The notes under the pieces were generated by a model. It was not told the origin of the DNA and did not search any database. It saw nothing but the letters and a program-made list of their open reading frames with translations. From assembly GCA_949825025.1 (NCBI GenBank), contig OX463778.1, forward strand, positions 53,880,364-53,944,363: 64,000 bases of DNA, in the 5' to 3' direction. Below are positions 1-10,478 of this stretch, piece by piece. Numbering within the stretch: the first letter of the stretch is position 1; each line of letters begins with the position of its first letter. Origin of the DNA: Siphlonurus alternatus. Taxonomy: Eukaryota > Arthropoda > Insecta > Ephemeroptera > Siphlonuridae. The position numbers and the translations under genes were made by a program.

Positions 1-1000
1 AATATAATTGGCCCTAAAACAATTTCTATTTGCGTTAAAATTTTTTAAACATAGTTTTTCCTTATGTTTAGTCATTATCTAACTCCGTAATCAATTTTGA
101 GATTTTAAACCTATTATCTTTCAAAGTAACCACAAAAATTATTTAAATGCAAAAAAAGTCACCACAAAATTTTTTTATAAGCGTCTCCACATACACGTTT
201 AAACAAAATATAAGTTTTGAGATAAAATATATATGAATCAATTGAAAAGAATATTAAAACTCGCAGCTGTTAAAAATACCTAAAAATAATGAATTTGTTT
301 TGGTTGATATAATAATAGCAAGTGCGCCATTTATGGGAATTTTAGTAAATTTTCACTACCTGATTACATCGATAAATTGCAATTCAAAATGATCTTGCAG
401 TGTTTTACAAAATGTTGAGTGCAGCCAATTTGTGTGATTTTTTAGCAACAATATTAATGATTGTAATTTATGTACGTCATTCAAGCAAATGCATGCCATT
501 ATGATGTTAAATATACAGTAAGCATTTAATTCACTCTTACTTTTACTTATACTTATTAAAATGAAGGGGTTTTTGTTGTGTGTATTTTTTATATAGATAT
601 TAAATCGAACTATTTTGCTCATTAATATTCACCTGAAAAATTAGAGACGAAGTTATTATTTTTTTAATTGAAAACTCACGCAACGACATTGCAAAACACA
701 TATCTTAATTTTTAATTTGCACTGAAACATAATTTTTCGTCATAAATATAAAAAAAATCTGACAAATTCATTTACAGATAATGTATATCAACATTTAAAT
801 TGTTAAAAATAATTGTAATTCTAAAAATTGTATTTAGTATGAGTGGTTACATCATGAAACTTCATTTGTAAAAACTTCATTAATTATAATGACTTGTTTC
901 ATAATAAATCATTAGCAGCCAGACTGCAACTTTTGCAAAACATATTTTTTCAAGTCTTGAAGATATTTATAATTATAAACAACATTCAAAATAAATTAAA
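1..1000. other. AT-rich 3' flank of the odorant receptor gene, no gene seen
   Basis: Long runs of A and T with stop codons in all frames. I see no splice-bounded open segment, no RNA gene and no clear transposon end. This is the 3' side of the minus-strand receptor gene whose stop codon lies at 1,001-1,003. I found no canonical AATAAA on the minus strand just beyond that stop, so the polyadenylation site is not placed. Confidence 0.5.
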
Positions 1001-4000
1001 CTATTGGTTGATTTTCACGCTGATGAGGAAAATGTAGTAGGAAATCGAGAGAGACACGATCTGAAACAACAAGATAAATTGTTTTAAAATATTATAAATA
1101 ATTATTTAAGTTAATGAGACGTTTAATCTGTCCAATTCACGCGTCGAACGCAAAATTATTCCCGAAGAAGTTTGTTGTGTATAAGTTTAATTAATTATGT
1201 CTTTAGATTGTCCTTAATACTGTATAATTACAAATATAGTACTCCGTTATCAAACAGATACAATTATAGACGGGACAGCTTCAATTGATTAAATACGTTG
1301 AAAATACAAAAAAAAAATCAGGCCGTCTATCAATAATAGAGTGCAGAAATATCCTGATCAAACTCATGTTAAATCATGTTCAAACTTTTATTCCTGCTTT
1401 GTTACTACCGACCATTCAGATTAATATAACCACATTTCCTCCGAGTTAAAGTAGGCGAATTGGCTTGCGAGGTGTATTTTTTTTATTGGCTCAATCAAAA
1501 GAGGTCGAAAAATATTCCTTAAATTTTTTTGCGATTTTTTTAGCACTGCATCATACTTAAAGTGGAGATTAAAATGTCTTTTGACCTAGAGGCTCCATCC
1601 GCAACGCCTATGACGTCATTACATTCTTTGGGTGATTTGGGTCCACTATATAATGCTTCTAAACAATCACGTTGCTATGGAAACAAATGATAATTTTTAA
1701 TGCAATAATTTTTTACAAGTGTTATAAAGTTGAACCAAAGAATGTAATGACGTCATAGGCGTTGCGGATGGAGCCTCCAGGTGACGAGACATTTTTAATC
1801 TACATTCTAGGTATGATGCAGTGCTAAAAAAAAATCACAAAAAAAATCTAAGGAATATTTTTCGACCTCTTTTGATTGAGCCAGTAAAAAAATTACACCC
1901 CGTAAGCCCATTCTGAACAATTATAATCCTACTCGATAATATTTTACCTCTTTAAAATTTGTTCAGAATTTCCTCGTCACAATAGAATAATTAACTCACA
2001 CTGATGAACGATTTCCCGGAGAGCGAGGTGAACGGTCCGGCACTCAGACAAAGTGGGACCTCGCACCTTGTCGCCATCACCTCCAGCGACTTGTAGTCCC
2101 CCTTCAGAGATGAATCCCAGACAAGATCCAAACACACGGTACGAAGTCGAGTTCCCTTTAAAAAGATAGATTAGCAATTAGTCTCCAGGTGCAAATGTCT
2201 GGCGATGAATTGCCCTCAAACGTATCCAAGAACTATATTATTCAATATATATAATATATATATTATTCAATATATTGCAGTGTCTCGGATCATATAGACT
2301 CTTTAATGTAATTGTGTATATTTTGTGTTTATGTGTTGTACGTATATATGTGATATTTTTTGACAAGACTCATGCAGTATTGTAACAATTTGTTGCTGTA
2401 TTACCGCCAGTGGTCGAATAAATATATTCTATTCTATTCTATTCTAACTGCTACATTGTATGCCAGTCAGCTGGGAAATTTTTCTTGAAACACATTGTTT
2501 AATTCTATTTCATTTTTACATTTTAGTTGATTACAATTATGGTATCTTTAGCATAGATGAATCCATATCTTGTAATCATATCACACAGCCATTTTGACAT
2601 GAAAGCTTGTATATGCTTATATGCGATTAAAAGATTATGGGATAATTTTTTTTATTTAAATGTATGAAACGTTACACTGTATTAATTTTTAAGGTTTGGT
2701 GTTAGAATTATTTATGTACCTTGGCCTTGACATTATCTGCAAGTCTAGAAAACACGAGAAACTCGTATATTGCAGGCAAAGTAACGAGGATGCGATACAA
2801 CAGCGCAGCAAGAGTTTTCTGTAGAGAAAAAAAAAATATAATGTCTCTAATTAATAAAACACATTAAAATAAAGACACCATTTTACGAGCATGCAAATTG
2901 GAACGACATGAACTGATAAATCTTTTGTTTTGGAGGGTCCATGGGTGAAAGGTGGTTTTTATAATTGTTTGCTTAGGATATACCAAAAACTGATTTCTTC
3001 ACTTCAAATTTATTATTCATCTTTTAATTTAATCATCAGGCAGAGTCTAATAACAAAAGCGGAAAAGCACAAGGTCATTTATATTATATTTCCATATTTT
3101 ATTTTATTTATTTTATTTTTTATTACAAACAACTGGTTGTACAGGACAACATGGTTCACGTCAACATATATTTCAATAAACAAAAATCATATACACAAAA
3201 AAACATAATATACAAACCCAATCATTTAATACCATCATAATAGAATTAATTAAAAAACAAACAAACAAAAATAATTGCATATAATAATAAGACAACTATA
3301 AATTTATATTTAAGACATTCTCAGACATTTTATTACTTAAAAATTCTTTAACAGAGTAAAATTCTTTGTCTATTAGTACATTCTTAAGTCTTTTTTTAAA
3401 CAATAAAGTGTCATCTATACTTCTCAAACAGTTTGGTAAAAAATCATACAATTTTGCCGTTTGATAAAATGAACTTTTTTCAAGCAAACTTGACTTATGT
3501 TCCTCCACACATACTTTATCTTTATTCCTTGTGTTATAAGAATGAATATCACAATTTTGAGTATAGATTTCTGGATGCTTACGTCTATATACACAACAGT
3601 TTAGTATAAAGATACATGGTAATGTTAACATATTAAGACTTTTAAATTGTGTAACACATGTATCCCTTTTTTTAAAATTTAATATCGTCCGCAAACTACG
3701 TTTCTGTAAAACAAAAAGTCTATTGAGTTTGTCTGGATACTGACCCCAAAAAATTACACCATAAGCTAATTGCGGATAAACATACGCATAGTAAATGCTT
3801 AAAAGCGTTTTTTGTGATACATGATTTCTAAGCGAATACAATATAAAATTGGCCCAATTAATTTTCTTACACGTTTCATTGATATGCTCAGTCCAGTCTA
3901 ACGATTCATTTATTGTGAATCCCAAAAATTTAATGCTTTTGACTCTTTTAATGGAATTATTATTTAAGTACAATAAATAACTCTTATCAGGTGGACTTCT

Positions 4001-7000
4001 TTGGGAATGAAATTGTATGTAATTAGTTTTATCAACATTTAACATAAGCCTATTTTGATGGCTCCAGTTTAAAACTTGCTTTACAGTTTTAGTAACCTTT
4101 ATAAAAAGTTCCTCTTCCGTGTCTGCTGTTACAACTGCTGTAACATCATCTGCGAACTTAATTATCTGGGCATCCGTTACGTATTCGGGCAAATCATTTA
4201 TACTAACACCGAAAAGAGTTGTAGATATTTTACCGCCTTGCGGAACTCCCAAGTTAAGAGGTAACAGGTCGGACTTTACATTTATATCAACGTACTGCTT
4301 TCTATCTGATAAATAAGAATCCATGAGCGTTATACTATTTTGGTCGAAGCCAATATTTTTTAATTTTTCCAGCACAACATCTTTATCGAGGCTATCAAAT
4401 GCCTTGGAAAAATCAAAAAATATTCCCATGCAATATATTTTCTTATCAATACTTTTATAAACTATATTTAACAATTCAAAAGAGGCAGTAGTTGTTGATT
4501 TATTCTTTAAAAAACCGTGTTGGCATTCAGATATCAATTTATTCTCATATCTGTAATCCATAATTTGGTCGTCTAAAATACCCTCAAATGTTTTACCGAA
4601 TACAGAGGACAAAGAAATAGCTCTGTAATTATTTATCAAATTTTTGGGTCCCTTTTTGTGAAATGGAATAACTTTTGAATGTTTTAATCTATTCGGAAAA
4701 CTGCAGTCTAAAATAGAATGATTTATAAGGGATGTTAGAGGAACACCTAACAAAACTGCAGAGCTCTTCAATACACTATACGGTACCTCATCTGGACCCG
4801 CTGCATTTTTATTAGGCAGTTCCTTTAATTTATTGAGCAGCTTCTCGCAAGTTATTTGTTGGAAGCTAAATATTTGGGCTGGGTTTCTTAATTGAATATT
4901 CAATACATCGGAAAAATTATATGGGTCAGGATAATTTTCACGTACCAAATTTTCCACCGTTTTTACAAAATAGTTGTTAAAGGCATTAGAAATTTTTAAA
5001 GGGTCCCGAATCACAACATCATCAACAATTAATTCGGCAATACAGAAATCATTTGGAGGCTTAACATTACAGGATTCTTTAATAATATCCCAGCATGTTT
5101 TCATTTTATTTACAGCATTATTTATTTTATGATCGTTTTCTTTTTTTATTGCCTCGGATACATTCTCCTTATATACTTTTAATTTTTTATTATATTGAGA
5201 TGAAAGAATAGGATCGTTTTTACTAAATTTATGAAAATGTCTTAAATTTTCCGCCTCTTTGATTAATTGTGGATTATTTTGTAGCCACTGTGGTTTCTGG
5301 ATTTTATGTGTAACATTTTTGGATATTTTTGGGAATGCTTCATCAAAATAATATTGAAAGATATCAAAGAATAAGTTCCATCTTTCCTCAGAGCATTGAT
5401 CGGGCTGTAATAAACATTCCCAAGTTTCTTTACATAATATTTTATTAAAATAATCCAAATTTTCAGGGCTAAATACTCTGACTATTATATTTGGCGGCAG
5501 TGAGTTTATATCATTATTATTTGTCAAAACGACACATGACAATATCGTATAACAATGATCTGATAAAACTGTGTCTACTGTGGTACATTCCATTTTTAAA
5601 TCACAGTTGTTTGTAATTATGTGGTCAATTAAAGTAGAACTAGTTTTTGCATTCCTAGTTGGTTGATTGTTAATCACATGAAAATTAAACGATTCTAGCA
5701 AGTCAAGATATGAATTTAAGGTATTATCAGGTTTTAAAATATTTATATTAACATCACCCCCCACAATAATTACATCTTTTTTATTCTTTATTTTTAACAT
5801 TTTATCACAAAAAATCTCTAAATTCACTAAAAACGGTTTAATGTTTGACTTGAAAGACTTTCCATCGATTATTAAATTAAAATTGTTATCATCAGGTGGT
5901 CTGTATAACGAAGCTACTAAAGCCCATTGATTATCACATATCTTTACTTTTGCTGCTGAGCATTCAAAACATGAATCGATGGATTTAACTTTTATTTTTT
6001 CGGCTCTTAAATTTTTGCGAACATATATTGCAACACCACCTTTTTTCCTTAATTTTCTGCAAAAAAAAGATATTAACACATAATTTTTAAACTTAACTGA
6101 TTCAAGTTCTTTTTCTTTTAATCCATGCTCACAAATAATTAATACATCAATATTTTCTGATTCAATTAGACTTTCTAATAATTTTAATTTATTTATAAAG
6201 CCAGGAATATTAAGTTGAAACAATCGTAATTCTTTTCCATATATTTGTGAGCAATGGATGTTATTACAACTCACCACATTTGGGCTGTTTGAGGGAGACA
6301 CCAGATTCTGAAACTGAATTACTACGTAAAACACGTTTAGTTTTTGATGGGAGTTGTGGACTTATGGGATGACTATTTGTCACATTTGAGAACTCAAAGT
6401 TCAATTGTTTTACCTGTGTCTCCTCGCCAGCCTCATCCTCAAATGATGATTTAGCATCAAAGAAAGATTTATCAGCCAATTTTAATTTTTCAGTGAGTTC
6501 AGGACCATTTTTAATTGAATTTATGATGAAATCTCGAAGTCGAGGTTCAAGGGTGCTAAGATCAATACAATTTTGTGGAGAGAGAGCATTTTCTAAAACA
6601 TTTGCACTACTTGAATAATGAGAAACACCTTGTAAATTTTGTACAGTACTCACATTATCACCACAAGCTGAGGTACAACCTACTTTACTTGCTTGGCACT
6701 CGAGTGAAGGGGTACTCCCGTAGGCACTACTGTCCTCGTTCGAGTCCTTCCCCTCTATATGATCAGGAGGAGATACTGGTGAGGCGCTGTCAACCCCTGC
6801 ACCCTTAATCTCGGTAGCCCGCACGGACGTTCCATCGTTCGCCACAACGTGCTCCTTGACCGGCACAAGCGGGTGACCGTGGTTCGCCGAGCCGAGGTCT
6901 GGCCTTACCCCGCCCAGAGTGACGGACGTCTGCTGCTGCTGCTCAGCCGTGGCTGTCACCGACGGTCCCTCCACTTCCAATATGCCAGGCGTGACACTGG

Positions 7001-10000
7001 AGTGGGTACCTTCTACAGCGGTAGAGGTCTGGCACATTTCAGGGGCTGCATGGACCGTCGGGATTGGATGGGAGGGAACACCAGCGGTATTAGCGGTTGC
7101 CGGTGTTGCTTGCTTTTTTTCATCTATTTTTTGGGTCATTTCAGCTTTTGTTTCTTTCCAGGCATAGTATGCCGTTATCTCAATGTCCAAATCACTAAAA
7201 ATTGAGATGATGTCATTCTTAACTTTAACCCAGTTGAAACCATCTCTTCCACACCCCAGGCGTGGTATTGCAAGCTTTTTGATTTGTAGTATCTCACATG
7301 AGCGTCTGAGATTTTTCAGAGAAGATATGAAGTTTTCATACTTTGGGGTTGAATTGGACATAGGCTTTGTGACGAGGTAAAATATATATCTCCCATCGTC
7401 TGGCAAGACGGCAACTTCTCCCGTCACCTTAAGCTGACTCAGTAAAAAAGGTACCTGCTTAAATTTTTTCTTAAACTGTGTTGCGACACCTCGCTTCTGT
7501 TTGAAATCCTCACCCACAGCGTGGGCGAGTGAAGTGCCAGCTGGAGAGTCGAACAAATCACCTTTTTTTTCCATAAAGAAAAAATTCACATGACTAACAC
7601 GACGTTGTTGCAGTCGATTATTTTGTCTAGGATCAGGTCTCTGATTGAGGTTAGGAAAAGATTCATCATATAAGGATTGTAAAGGTGAGAAAGAATTTTG
7701 AAGTAGGAGGGGTTGCGGGGTAGACCAGGGTGGATATTGTCTACGAGGGGGCTGATGCTGCGGCCTCTGTCGCTGATGTTGCGGCGGCACACGATGTGGT
7801 TCCCGCGGTGTCTGGTACGACGGGCCGCGAGGTGTCTGATGGTACGGAGGTCCGCGCCGCATCGTCTGTCGGGGCTCACGAGCCTGCTGCTGCTGCCGAG
7901 CTGGTGGCTGCTGCCACTGCGGCGAACGACGGTACGACGACTCATGGTTGTTTTGCTGCTGTGGGCGACGACGATCGCTCACGTGCTGCACATCTCCCCA
8001 AGGTCGTTCAATGTTTCGTTGAACAGTTGATGGTATAGCACTGTTCACTATTTCAAGAACTAAAACTTTAATATCCTCCTTAAATTGAGTAAATAAATCT
8101 TTCATTTCATTATGTATTGATGAATACATTGAATTTTGTACTGGAGGCTCACGACTAAAAAAATTTGTCGTGTTTTCATGATTGTTATTGTTGTTGTAAT
8201 TACCATGATTTGGATGTGCTGGAATATTTCTTCCGTGTGGCGGCCACTGCGGCACAAAGTTGGTAAAAGTATTTAAATCTTGATTTTGAAAATATTGTGC
8301 ACCAGTAATATTTTGATTCTGACTTGGCACGGCCATATTGCCAGCCTTGGAGAACAATTTTATTATTTAATATATTAGTTCACCATATGCACTAACCACA
8401 CTTTTTTATATTCCTATACATGCACTGATTATTTATGTATAATTTAATCCTAATTAAACAAAAAAAATCTCAAAAAAACACACACAAAACTAAAGAAATG
8501 CGGAGCCGAAGAAAGGTTGCAGTTTTTACTCGCAGGTGCTGCCACCTATCCTATCCATATCCTATCCATATAATAATGATATTTTTAAGTAAGGAGCCGA
8601 ACACGTTCATATTAATGAAAAGATCCACCCTGATTTGTAAGGGGCCACGAAATTCTAACTAAGCATATTTAGGTCGAATCAAGAAAAATCGAGAATTTTA
8701 ATTCAGAACCTTGTGAGCAAGAAATTAATAAAATAGCCCCTGATATGACGTTGTGCATAGTTTTATAGTACGTTGAATATTCAAATATAAAAAATCAGGT
8801 AAAATTAATATCAATTTCATTTCACACTGCATCATAATAGTGCATATTTTTTTTATCCTCAGTGATAATGTAATTAACAACTTACCGTGTTGGTGTGTGC
8901 ATCAGCAGCGGCGAAACAAAACTCGAGGGTCGCGAAGGTGGCGAGTGTCATCATTTGTAGGGAGAACACTTTGTTTAACTTCTTTACAAGCCTGACAGTA
9001 AGAACAAATAATGTTACATACTTTCTTTATTTTTTTTAATTATTTAATTATAATGTGCTCTTTCCTTTATCGTTAATAATTAATCTACCCGAGTTCAAAT
9101 AAATTTCGTCTTTTATTGGCTATTAAGCTCACTCCTCGTCTAATTCTCGTTTATTTTGCTGCATTTTGTACCATTTTAGAAAAAAAAAATGAGCGAAATA
9201 GACGAAATTACGTTCCCCCCCCCCCCTTTTTGAGCATAAAATGTTAAAAATATTATTGTCTTCATTTCATCCTCACTTTAAGCTTAGAGGTAAAAATATA
9301 TGTTAGAGGTAAAAAGATTACGTATAGACGTGTAAAGAATGAATTGACGATGTAATTTTTCAACTAGGATAAGTATAAGTGGTCGGGCACATTCAGTTTT
9401 CTATAATGTTTAATATTTGGACTTGTATGACATTCACCAATGAAGGAAAAAAAACATGAGAGTTAAGAAATAAACAATGTTACTAAACGAAAAGAAATAA
9501 TAACAAAAATAAAATCAGCTCCATGCATTGTTATATTATACAGTCGGATATTAATACCCACGTGAAGTAAAATCGAAGAGCTTGCATTCACTATAAGAGC
9601 TCTGGTAAAATTTAAGGGCACACAATATTTCTTTTGCCAGAAGTTTGTTTAACTGAACTTAAGATACTTAAGCTTTTTGTGATAAAACAGTACTTGTACC
9701 TGATGATCAACACATGTTGTTTGACGCAGTACTTGACGTCACAGACTTCTTCCACGTCTGAGCGCCATCTACCTTCGTTTTGAACTGGACGGATGTGAAC
9801 TTGTCCTAACACCTCGGTCAGGTTGTCCAGCAAGGCTTGCACGTAATACAGAAGATGGATGTAAAGGGTGGCAAGCCCAAAATGGGAGAGCAAAATTGGT
9901 GCTCTTGCAAGTCCAGTATAGATTTTAATTACTACTGTTATGTATTTATTATTAATAAATTTCGACAAAAAGTCTTTAGGTAATTCTTTAGCATTTTCAA

Positions 10001-10478
10001 TATCTTTATAATGATTTTCATACTCTGATGTTCGAAAACCATGATATAGAACTAAAATTGCAATAAACGCAAGACTTTCAATTAACGCTTTTCGTTTGTA
10101 AGTTTTTAAATACTTTATCATTGATTTTGTGGTATTGATTGGAAACCAATGTAAAATTTTATAAAGATTTTTTCTTTTTAAAATGTACAATATCATTTTC
10201 AATATCCAGGCAGGAAAGGTTAATACAAGCCACAAATCATTTAGTAGAAATTCTACGTCAGCCATTTTAACTGCAAGGAATGCAACAAAATTGCAAGTGA
10301 ATAATGCAAGGGTGACAAAACCGATCGTGGAGTAAGCGGAGGAGATTTGCTGGAATGAGATGGTAAAACTGCAGCATGGTAGCCGCCAAACACGAAAACT
10401 GGACCACGACCACAAGCCGCAAAACTTCAGCAGCGCCACGCTGAACCCCGTGAAGGTGAACAGGTACTGAACTACCAT
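1001..10478 (-). CDS. Insect odorant receptor (7tm_6 family), five coding exons
   Basis: Predicted seven-transmembrane odorant receptor, an odour-tuned subunit expected to pair with Orco in the dendrite membrane of olfactory neurons. Exons in coding order: 9,700-10,478; 8,886-8,991; 2,720-2,818; 2,000-2,155; 1,001-1,060. Phases join exactly (AG+G, then all phase 0) and give 399 aa, the usual OR length. The first exon carries most of the hydrophobic helices (for example LIESLAFIAILVLYHG) and ends in VKQHVLIIR. The exon at 2,000-2,155 has the conserved C-terminal stretch RCEVPLCLSAGPFTSLSGK, and the last 19 residues (IVSLSISYYIFLISVKINQ) form the end of helix 7. The start ATG at 10,476-10,478 lies nine bases inside an exon whose acceptor (tttgcag) is at 10,488-10,490, so an upstream untranslated exon is expected; the donor at 11,490 (caa/gtaagt, minus strand) is a candidate. 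Intron 2 (2,819-8,885) holds a LINE. The ligand is unknown. A gustatory receptor is less likely because the C-terminus lacks the Gr TYhhhhhQF motif. Confidence 0.88.
1450..1915. mobile_element. Fold-back MITE in odorant receptor intron 4
   Basis: Two arms of roughly 190-200 bp are near-perfect inverted copies around a centre near 1,680-1,710. Examples are GGCTCAATCAAAAGAGGTCG at 1,488 on and its reverse complement at 1,862 on, and CTCCATCCGCAACGCC mirrored at 1,758 on. Each arm carries one TGACGTCA palindrome (1,611 and 1,748). There is no coding capacity. The outer ends degrade, and I could not find a target-site duplication. Confidence 0.75.
2260..2447 (+). repeat. LINE 3' end with (TTCTA)n tail
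   Basis: The segment ends in GCCAGTGGTCGAATAAATATA followed by four ATTCT pentamers (about 2,427-2,447). Similar terminal sequences occur at 25,757-25,795 (TGTGGTCGAATAAATTATTC plus ATTCT) and at the end of the truncated LINE at 16,366-16,403. This is the pattern of 5'-truncated non-LTR retrotransposon copies with a pentanucleotide rather than a poly(A) tail. The 5' limit of the fragment is a guess. Confidence 0.6.
3296..6334 (-). CDS. LINE ORF2: APE-type endonuclease plus reverse transcriptase
   Basis: Polyprotein of about 1,012 residues carrying the enzymes for target-primed reverse transcription. Residues 35-265 are an apurinic-like endonuclease: QLN (N42), ICEH (E69), SLYRPP (Y144), GGDVN (D194, N196), LIDH (D237) and LSDH (H260) are all present. 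Residues about 510-760 are the reverse transcriptase, with AAGPDEVPY, the first catalytic Asp in FFDFSKAFD, GVPQG and the FADD box at 727-730. The C-terminal third has SYNTRNKDK and no RNase H. The frame opens with a GTG codon at 6,334 and has no ATG before the endonuclease core (first Met near residue 179), while it overlaps the ORF1 end by 71 bases in another frame. ORF2 therefore probably needs frameshifting or termination-reinitiation. No inactivating stop is seen. Confidence 0.93.
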   Translation of the reverse strand: MFYVVIQFQNLVSPSNSPNVVSCNNIHCSQIYGKELRLFQLNIPGFINKLKLLESLIESENIDVLIICEHGLKEKELESVKFKNYVLISFFCRKLRKKGGVAIYVRKNLRAEKIKVKSIDSCFECSAAKVKICDNQWALVASLYRPPDDNNFNLIIDGKSFKSNIKPFLVNLEIFCDKMLKIKNKKDVIIVGGDVNINILKPDNTLNSYLDLLESFNFHVINNQPTRNAKTSSTLIDHIITNNCDLKMECTTVDTVLSDHCYTILSCVVLTNNNDINSLPPNIIVRVFSPENLDYFNKILCKETWECLLQPDQCSEERWNLFFDIFQYYFDEAFPKISKNVTHKIQKPQWLQNNPQLIKEAENLRHFHKFSKNDPILSSQYNKKLKVYKENVSEAIKKENDHKINNAVNKMKTCWDIIKESCNVKPPNDFCIAELIVDDVVIRDPLKISNAFNNYFVKTVENLVRENYPDPYNFSDVLNIQLRNPAQIFSFQQITCEKLLNKLKELPNKNAAGPDEVPYSVLKSSAVLLGVPLTSLINHSILDCSFPNRLKHSKVIPFHKKGPKNLINNYRAISLSSVFGKTFEGILDDQIMDYRYENKLISECQHGFLKNKSTTTASFELLNIVYKSIDKKIYCMGIFFDFSKAFDSLDKDVVLEKLKNIGFDQNSITLMDSYLSDRKQYVDINVKSDLLPLNLGVPQGGKISTTLFGVSINDLPEYVTDAQIIKFADDVTAVVTADTEEELFIKVTKTVKQVLNWSHQNRLMLNVDKTNYIQFHSQRSPPDKSYLLYLNNNSIKRVKSIKFLGFTINESLDWTEHINETCKKINWANFILYSLRNHVSQKTLLSIYYAYVYPQLAYGVIFWGQYPDKLNRLFVLQKRSLRTILNFKKRDTCVTQFKSLNMLTLPCIFILNCCVYRRKHPEIYTQNCDIHSYNTRNKDKVCVEEHKSSLLEKSSFYQTAKLYDFLPNCLRSIDDTLLFKKRLKNVLIDKEFYSVKEFLSNKMSENVLNINL
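6264..8336 (-). CDS. LINE ORF1 with a TARG1/OARD1-like macrodomain
   Basis: 690 residues from the ATG at 8,334-8,336 (the frame is open a little further upstream, without ATG). Layout: N-terminal Asn/Gln-rich segment; residues about 120-245 very rich in Pro, Gln and Arg, likely RNA-binding; residues about 249-391 a macrodomain; then a Thr/Ser/Gly-rich linker and a charged tail. The macrodomain has GDLFDSP, SLAHAVGEDF, ATQFKKKF, TGEVAVL, DGRYIFYLVTK, KYENFISSL, IPRLGCGRDGFNW and DIEITAY, in the same order and spacing as human OARD1 (TARG1), which removes ADP-ribose from acidic side chains. The Lys of LVTK (residue 324) and the Asp of GCGRD (residue 365) match TARG1 catalytic K84 and D125. I see no CCHC zinc knuckles or RRM of ordinary LINE ORF1. 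That the domain is active, and what it targets, is inference. Confidence 0.88.
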   Translation of the reverse strand: MAVPSQNQNITGAQYFQNQDLNTFTNFVPQWPPHGRNIPAHPNHGNYNNNNNHENTTNFFSREPPVQNSMYSSIHNEMKDLFTQFKEDIKVLVLEIVNSAIPSTVQRNIERPWGDVQHVSDRRRPQQQNNHESSYRRSPQWQQPPARQQQQAREPRQTMRRGPPYHQTPRGPSYQTPREPHRVPPQHQRQRPQHQPPRRQYPPWSTPQPLLLQNSFSPLQSLYDESFPNLNQRPDPRQNNRLQQRRVSHVNFFFMEKKGDLFDSPAGTSLAHAVGEDFKQKRGVATQFKKKFKQVPFLLSQLKVTGEVAVLPDDGRYIFYLVTKPMSNSTPKYENFISSLKNLRRSCEILQIKKLAIPRLGCGRDGFNWVKVKNDIISIFSDLDIEITAYYAWKETKAEMTQKIDEKKQATPATANTAGVPSHPIPTVHAAPEMCQTSTAVEGTHSSVTPGILEVEGPSVTATAEQQQQTSVTLGGVRPDLGSANHGHPLVPVKEHVVANDGTSVRATEIKGAGVDSASPVSPPDHIEGKDSNEDSSAYGSTPSLECQASKVGCTSACGDNVSTVQNLQGVSHYSSSANVLENALSPQNCIDLSTLEPRLRDFIINSIKNGPELTEKLKLADKSFFDAKSSFEDEAGEETQVKQLNFEFSNVTNSHPISPQLPSKTKRVLRSNSVSESGVSLKQPKCGEL
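8500..8885. other. Remainder of odorant receptor intron 2 upstream of the LINE
   Basis: Between the LINE 5' side and the exon at 8,886-8,991. It contains a short CCTATCCATAT direct duplication (8,547-8,570) and AT-rich sequence. I see no other element. Confidence 0.4.

Larger units (their letters stand above)
3095..8480 (-). mobile_element. Near full-length non-LTR retrotransposon (Jockey/CR1/L2-like group)
   Basis: Two-ORF LINE inserted in the same orientation as the host odorant receptor gene, inside its intron 2. In element order: a short 5' region (from about 8,480, limit uncertain), ORF1 (6,264-8,336), ORF2 (3,296-6,334), a 3' UTR of about 170 bp and a tail of TATTTTATTT-type repeats (3,095-3,124, read on plus). 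Both ORFs are intact over about 5 kb, so the insertion is young. No RNase H domain follows the RT. The C-terminal YNTRNKD motif and microsatellite-like tail resemble the CR1/Daphne/L2 cluster, but I did not assign the clade. Target-site duplications could not be located. Confidence 0.88.

Noticed and set aside
6575..8038. Several plus-strand and other-frame ORFs opposite the LINE ORF1
   Set aside because: Shadows of the Pro/Gln/Arg-rich and Thr/Ser-rich coding sequence of ORF1, which has the macrodomain as support.
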